This document shows positions 59,842 to 64,000 of a DNA stretch of 64,000 nt, one piece after another. Location: contig NZ_WHOB01000052.1 of the NCBI RefSeq assembly GCF_013141775.1, forward strand, positions 1 through 64,000. Direction: 5' to 3'. Positions within the stretch are counted from its first letter, which is position 1; each line of letters opens with the position of its first letter. Position numbers and translations under genes: made by a program. Under the pieces are notes generated by a model, which searched no databases, was not told where the DNA came from, and worked only from the letters and a program-made list of their open reading frames with translations. The DNA comes from Paenibacillus phytohabitans (GTDB lineage: Bacteria > Bacillota > Bacilli > Paenibacillales > Paenibacillaceae).

Positions 59842-60627
59842 TTAACTCTCTCCATGAATTTGCCTGGTCACCGAGACCTCCAGCTTCTCAATAAAGCGCA
59901 AAGCCTGATTGCTGCCGGGCTCAAGCTCCAGCAGTTTACGGGCTATTCTTAGTGCCGTCTCGTAGTCTTTCAGTTTTGCATGGCAATAGATGATGCCGGT
60001 CATGCACTCCGTTTCATCCGGCTGGATCTTGGCCGCCAGCCCGAATGCTTCCAGTGCCGCCTTAAATTCACGCATTTCCAGAAGAACAAGACCTTTATTA
60101 CGCACAGCATCATAACAGGACGGATCCAGTTCAAAGGCTCTCTCAAACTCCTTGAAGGCCGACTTGGAATCAGACATCCTAACGTAACACATTCCCAGGT
60201 TCAGATGCGTTTCAGACTGCGCTTCATTGAGCTTCAAGGATTGCTCATAACATTGCTGCGCCTGTACATAGTCCTCAACCTCATAATAATAGGTTCCCAT
60301 ATAATAAAGAGCATCTTCACTCGCCGGATTCATTCTCAGAGCTGTCTCATAATAACGGAACGCTTTGTCCAGCTCCCCTAGTCTGAAATACACCCGGCCG
60401 AGATTAAACACTGGTCTTTCCCACTCCGGACTCTCCTGCTGAAGACGTTCGAAACAGGAAAGCGCCGCCGGATACTCTCCTAGTGACAAGTGGCAGCAAC
60501 CCATATAATTCAGACAGTCACCGGAATGCCCTAACTCCCACTCCTCCGTGAACAGTGCAAGCGCGCGAACGAAATCCCCGCTGGCATACGCTTCTTCACC
60601 CTGATCGTAAAAACTATCCACTTCCAT
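59842..60627 (-). CDS. Tetratricopeptide repeat protein
   Basis: About 261 residues from ATG at 60627, with GTG at 60621 an alternative better spaced from GGGAGGGG. Seven or so TPR units run from residue 5 to the end (for example YDQGEEAYASGDFVRALALF, YYETALRMNPASEDALYYMG, CYEQSLKLNEAQSETHLNLG). No signal peptide or catalytic domain. A cytoplasmic scaffold of unknown partner. Lies 23 nt after the small membrane protein gene. Confidence 0.85.
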   Translation of the reverse strand: MEVDSFYDQGEEAYASGDFVRALALFTEEWELGHSGDCLNYMGCCHLSLGEYPAALSCFERLQQESPEWERPVFNLGRVYFRLGELDKAFRYYETALRMNPASEDALYYMGTYYYEVEDYVQAQQCYEQSLKLNEAQSETHLNLGMCYVRMSDSKSAFKEFERAFELDPSCYDAVRNKGLVLLEMREFKAALEAFGLAAKIQPDETECMTGIIYCHAKLKDYETALRIARKLLELEPGSNQALRFIEKLEVSVTRQIHGES

Positions 60628-60650
60628 CCCCTCCCTTTTATCCAACTCCT

Positions 60651-60953
60651 CTATATAGACAGCCATGCAAAAAGGAACAGATATCCCGCGATCCACAGCA
60701 GCGCAGCAATAATAATTAAAGCCCCTAAGTACCCCACCCAGCTGGCCGGTTTCCAGTTAAATTTAAAAATACAAAGTGAGACAACAATCAGAGCCGCCGA
60801 TGGAACTCCAACAATTTGCAGCACTACCGTACTGATGATATCCATGATCCATCCCTGGGTAAGCCAATGATTCGTCAGCATGAAAAAGAACACGATTGAT
60901 GCGAGATTCAGCACAACAGCGCTGATCCATAGTATTTTAACGGCTTTAACCAT
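60651..60953 (-). CDS. Small membrane protein, three helices
   Basis: 100 residues: helices at about 5-27, 36-62 and 73-97. Function unknown and no family recognised. It is translated just ahead of the TPR gene, probably as one transcript. Confidence 0.7.
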   Translation of the reverse strand: MVKAVKILWISAVVLNLASIVFFFMLTNHWLTQGWIMDIISTVVLQIVGVPSAALIVVSLCIFKFNWKPASWVGYLGALIIIAALLWIAGYLFLFAWLSI

Positions 60954-61080
60954 GCTCCACCTCCCACCTCTATCTCATTACCCAGCATACTGGTGAATTT
61001 TTCACAGCACCAGATATTCTGCAAATTGGATTGAAACAGGGCATCTGCTATTTAACCCCCGTAACTACATTTGCCCCTAC

Positions 61081-61267
61081 TCTAACTGTACTTTCTGCAA
61101 CTAAAAGTGATTTTTAATCACCCTTGAGAACTTTAATTGCAGTTCGTACACTTAAAAAATCCACTTTTGCCATAAAGGTACACTTTCCTCAATTTTAGTT
61201 GTACAGAATACACTTCGCCCGGTAAATCGGGTTTTTCTTAGTCTTTTAATTGCAGGAAATACAGTTA
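61081..61267. repeat. Four-core hairpin repeat array, copy 2
   Basis: Cores start at 61081 (TCTAACTGTA), 61132 (TTTAATTGCA), 61194 (TTTAGTTGTA) and 61245 (TTTAATTGCA), each followed after five bases by TACA- or TGCAACTTAA-like text. Spacings are 51, 62 and 51 nt, almost the same as in the array at 43.5 kb. Spacers carry hairpins GTGATT/AATCAC and CCCG/CGGG-TTTTT. Confidence 0.78.
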
Positions 61268-61381
61268 TCCATTGACGCTGAACGCATGCCGAACGAACCG
61301 CTTTATAATCTCCGTACGCAGGCTTCCGCGTTATAATTCATGTACATTTTTCAGTTCAATCAATATATATCTATGGTGTAC

Positions 61382-61420
61382 AAAAAAAACGGGTCCGCCC
61401 CTCGCCAGGACGACACCCGT
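61382..61420 (-). terminator. Terminator after the BNR/YCF48-like gene
   Basis: The minus-strand arms ACGGGT / ACCCGT are followed by eight T. Confidence 0.82.
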
Positions 61421-61440
61421 ATCTTCATTCATTAGAAATC

Positions 61441-62628
61441 TTACCGCCCCGTAGTCTCAAAAGAAAACTTGGACGTCCAGGTGGCACCTGCATCCTTCGT
61501 CACATAAAGTGTCGAGCTGTTCAGGTCTCTCACCGCAAGCCAGCCTTGATTATGATCGGTGAAGGAGATCGTTCCTTCGAAGCCGGGAACCGTCATCTGA
61601 TTACTCCAGGCCTGCCCGTTATTCTTGGTGAATCCTATCCCCACTTGTTCCGCTGCAGGCTGGAATCCCACCAGGAAAGCCGTTGTTTTGCCGATCACCA
61701 CCAGATTGCCGGGGCTGCCCGAAGCGGGCCCCTTCTTCACCTTGGCCGCGCCGCTTCCCGGAGCCGGACCGCCTCCAGCCGTCTCTTGGGCAATCACCCG
61801 GGTCCAGCTGCCGCCCGAGTTAGCGCTGCCGTAGAGCGAATAGGAAGTCTGCGACATTCCGTAACCGCCGTACAGTACGGCATACACCTGACTGCCGTTC
61901 GCATAGATTTGTCCGTATGAGGGTTCAGCGTACGAAGATTTCAGCATCAGCTTCCAGTTCGTTCCGCCGTCTGCCGTCCGCATCACCTGATACCCGCTGC
62001 CCGGTACAACGACCACGGCCCATCCGCTGCTCAGGCTGGTGAAATACGCTCCGCGCGTATTCGCAGGGGTCTTAATCAGACTCCAGCTCTCTCCGCCGTC
62101 ATTCGTATAATAGGTGGACGCACGGTTGTAGCCGAATCCTTTGCTGCTGTCCAGAAACTCCACCCGCTCAAAGGTCACAGCCTTATTCGACAGCCTTTTC
62201 CAGGTAGAGCCTCCATCCGTGGTCCGGATCAGATATTTAGCCTGACCGTCATTGACCGCGGCAAGCGCCCAGCCATGGATATTATCAGGGAAGTCGATCT
62301 GCTGAAAGCTCCACTGCCCTTCATAAATCTTCTGGAAATGGCAGCCTCCGTCCGAGGTTCCAATCAGGAATCCGTTCCCGGCTGCCCGCCCCGTATCTGC
62401 ACTCAGAAACTCTACATCAGAGAAGCTAAGCGGGATCGCATCTGCTCCGCTGTGTGCTGCCTGCAACTCCTGAAGCAGTCCATGATCTCCCGTGCTGCAG
62501 GACGGAGCCGGGGTTGGCGCCGGAGCCGCCGCCTGCACCGGGGAAGCCGAGGTCCCCCAGCCTAGAGTAAGGAGACTAGCGGTAAGGAGAGTTAATGTGG
62601 TCTGCTGCAATCTGGTTGTCCAATTCAT
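61441..62628 (-). CDS. Secreted BNR-repeat / YCF48-like beta-propeller protein
   Basis: 395 residues from ATG at 62628 (AGGAGG eight bases upstream). A signal peptide ends near SPVQAAA (about residue 33), followed by a Pro/Ala-rich linker. At least five sialidase-type repeats with the Asp-box pattern S/T-x-D-G/A-G-x-T/S-W (TSDGGCHFQ, TTDGGSTWKRL, TNDGGESWSLI, TADGGTNWKLM, TKDAGATWTSK) form a propeller. Plant/cyanobacterial YCF48 assists photosystem II, but here the role is unknown, perhaps protein or polysaccharide binding at the surface. Confidence 0.85.
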   Translation of the reverse strand: MNWTTRLQQTTLTLLTASLLTLGWGTSASPVQAAAPAPTPAPSCSTGDHGLLQELQAAHSGADAIPLSFSDVEFLSADTGRAAGNGFLIGTSDGGCHFQKIYEGQWSFQQIDFPDNIHGWALAAVNDGQAKYLIRTTDGGSTWKRLSNKAVTFERVEFLDSSKGFGYNRASTYYTNDGGESWSLIKTPANTRGAYFTSLSSGWAVVVVPGSGYQVMRTADGGTNWKLMLKSSYAEPSYGQIYANGSQVYAVLYGGYGMSQTSYSLYGSANSGGSWTRVIAQETAGGGPAPGSGAAKVKKGPASGSPGNLVVIGKTTAFLVGFQPAAEQVGIGFTKNNGQAWSNQMTVPGFEGTISFTDHNQGWLAVRDLNSSTLYVTKDAGATWTSKFSFETTGR

Positions 62629-62813
62629 TGGTGACACCTCCTAGAATATATATACCCTGTATGCGGACTGCTACTCTGCGCTGTGTAATTGCTTTTCCGG
62701 CACAAATCCATTAAATGGAGAAACAGCTTGCATTAATCCCGGACCGGGATAACAATAGGCTTATATTAGCCCTGTCTATGCAATACGGTCAAGTTGAAGA
62801 AAGGGAGTTGCAC

Positions 62814-63653
62814 ATGAGCATTCAAGATGAGATTGTTGCCTGTATGGCCATACATGGCGGCGATGTACTTACACAGGAGATTCAGACTGCCCACCGGCTG
62901 AGGCTGGCAGAATTCTGGGGGATATCATCTGGAGACCGGATTCTGGAGATCGGCTGCGGGCAGGGGGACACCACAGCTGTTCTGGCATATATGGCCGGTG
63001 AGAACGGATATGTTCATGCCATTGACCAGGCTTCCCCGGATTACGGCGCTCCCTTGACCCTGGGTCAGGCAGCGGCTCATTTACAGCAGTCACCGCTTGG
63101 CGGCCGGATTCATTTCGAGTTCGGGAAGGATCTGCTGTCACCGGAGGTGGACTATCCTGAACATACATACGATCTTGTGGTATTGTCTCATTGCTCGTGG
63201 TATTTCCAGTCCTCGCAGCAGCTGGCGGCTGTCCTGCAGAAGGCGCGGAGGTGGGGCAAGAAGCTCTGTTTCGCCGAATGGGATACCCGGATCACCGACA
63301 CTGCACAGCTGCCGCATTTGCTGGCCGCTCTCATCCAGGCCCAGATTGAAGCATTCAAGCAGGGGAGCAGCTCCAACATCCGCACTCTTTTCGTGCCAGC
63401 TGATCTTAGAGACCTTATCGCACAAGCCGGGTGGACAGTGACCGCCGAGGATACCATCCATTCCCCCTTGCTGCAGGACGGACGCTGGGAAGTGGGCTTC
63501 ACCCTGCAGGAGAGCCTGCAGGAAGCAGCAGAGGCTCCAGGCATCCCGCCCAAGCTAACCGAACTGGTGCAATCGCAAATCCGGCTGCTGCAAGAAATCT
63601 CAACCGTTCCGAATGTCCCCCCGATGCCGACGTTTCTATTGGTTGCCGAGTAA
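62814..63653 (+). CDS. SAM-dependent methyltransferase
   Basis: 279 residues from ATG at 62814 (AAAGGGAG upstream). A Rossmann methyltransferase fold with motif I ILEIGCGQGDTTAVLAYMAG (about 43-62), motif II-like VHAIDQASPDY and post-motif LVVLSHCSWYFQSSQQL near 122-138. Soluble. The substrate is not evident from sequence. Stands alone between divergent and convergent neighbours. Confidence 0.88.
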   Translation: MSIQDEIVACMAIHGGDVLTQEIQTAHRLRLAEFWGISSGDRILEIGCGQGDTTAVLAYMAGENGYVHAIDQASPDYGAPLTLGQAAAHLQQSPLGGRIHFEFGKDLLSPEVDYPEHTYDLVVLSHCSWYFQSSQQLAAVLQKARRWGKKLCFAEWDTRITDTAQLPHLLAALIQAQIEAFKQGSSSNIRTLFVPADLRDLIAQAGWTVTAEDTIHSPLLQDGRWEVGFTLQESLQEAAEAPGIPPKLTELVQSQIRLLQEISTVPNVPPMPTFLLVAE

Positions 63654-63663
63654 CAGCAGAATA

Positions 63664-63699
63664 AGCAGAGAACACTTGCTAAGACAAGCGTTCTCTGCT
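63664..63699. terminator. Hairpin between convergent genes at the right edge
   Basis: The stem AGCAGAGAACaCTTG / CAAGcGTTCTCTGCT with a six-base loop lies between the methyltransferase gene and the edge gene. T tracts are poor on both sides. Confidence 0.6.
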
Positions 63700-63763
63700 C
63701 CCATGGACCAGGGTCCAAGACCTGCGTTAAGACGTGAGTTCAAGCAAATCCGTATCAGGGCCT

Positions 63764-64000
63764 CTATACTTGTACACGCTGAGTCAGAATGCAGTATTGC
63801 ACAGTCAGTTCCCGCAGCACAGACTTCAGCACGCCTTCCAGCGAATTCTCCCATACATACGTATCCTGCTTCAGGTAATTCAGCACCGTCTTGCAGCTGT
63901 GATCGAAGCTGTTAATATGGCAATGATTATCCTTGTCCTCGAAATCCAGGCGCATTCTGGTAACCAGTGTCATATAATCCTCAATTAGAGCTTCCCTTAC
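63764..64000 (-). CDS. Hypothetical protein, 5' end outside the window
   Basis: The frame is open from the window edge (…VREALIEDYMTLVTRMRLDFEDKDNHCHINSF…) to a TAG stop at 63764, 78 codons. The reading frame runs past the edge upstream of an internal ATG, so the true start is not seen. The product is charged and soluble, with no recognised family. Downstream it converges on the methyltransferase gene. Confidence 0.6.
   Translation of the reverse strand, partial: VREALIEDYMTLVTRMRLDFEDKDNHCHINSFDHSCKTVLNYLKQDTYVWENSLEGVLKSVLRELTVQYCILTQRVQV

Larger units (their letters stand above)
60954..61440. other. Gene-free region with the second four-core repeat array
   Basis: 487 nt between the small membrane protein gene and the terminator of the BNR-repeat protein. 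It holds the array at 61081-61267. The rest shows nothing else that I can support, although the promoter of the TPR pair should be near 60960-61020. Confidence 0.6.

Overview
The window looks like a chromosomal segment of a spore-forming Bacillota, most likely a Paenibacillus. Spo0B, SpoIVFA/SpoIVFB, SpoVID and SafA-type genes are present. The gene order follows the Bacillus subtilis maf-radC-mreBCD-minCD-spoIVFAB-rplU-prp-rpmA-spo0B-obg-pheB block and the hemAX..CDBL-spoVID-valS-folC block. Species assignment is inference from gene content and style only.

Layout. At the left edge are the leader and tandem promoters of an rRNA operon that reads leftwards out of the window. A long minus-strand run follows (379-39334). 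It holds: a SafA-like spore coat LysM protein; a mixed amino-acid operon (pheB-hom-thrB-pheA-ilvE); a three-gene SPFH/zinc-ribbon membrane cluster; obgE and spo0B; ribosomal proteins L27 and L21 with the Prp protease; an RNase E/G; the SpoIVF sigma-K activation pair; minCD; mreBCD; radC; maf; and a SpoIIB-like SPOR protein. Next come two diverged glycosyltransferase paralogues, two GGDEF paralogues, murC, folC and valS (with a T-box leader), a stalk-domain protein, SpoVID and a third glycosyltransferase. A plus-strand GGDEF gene (39532-40773) breaks the run.

From 40989 to 54517 the minus strand carries a zinc metallopeptidase, two small secreted or anchored proteins, an RluA-type pseudouridine synthase, and a complete glutamate-to-uroporphyrinogen III pathway with a sirohaem branch (hemA-hemX-sirC-hemC-cobA/hemD-hemB-hemL). 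From 54866 to 57889 a plus-strand purine salvage/IMP dehydrogenase operon lies behind a purine-riboswitch-like leader. The right end has small stress/unknown genes, a frameshifted YjcQ-like gene, an SDR, a TPR protein, a BNR/YCF48-like secreted protein, a methyltransferase and a gene running off the edge.

How the genes fit together. MinCD and MreBCD set division site and shape. SpoIVFA/FB, SpoIIB-like, Spo0B, SafA and SpoVID serve sporulation. Prp trims the N-terminal extension still visible on L27, its operon neighbour. The hem genes supply tetrapyrrole, probably under peroxide or metal control, since a PerR/Fur-type box lies upstream of hemA. The strongest unexplained signal is non-coding: several tandem arrays of hairpin-forming repeats. 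There are 51-nt units at 50 kb, two look-alike four-core arrays at 43.5 and 61.1 kb with the same 51/~61/51 spacing, and 24-25, 37-38 and 39-40-nt minisatellites that interrupt the otherwise tightly packed hem operon on both sides of sirC.
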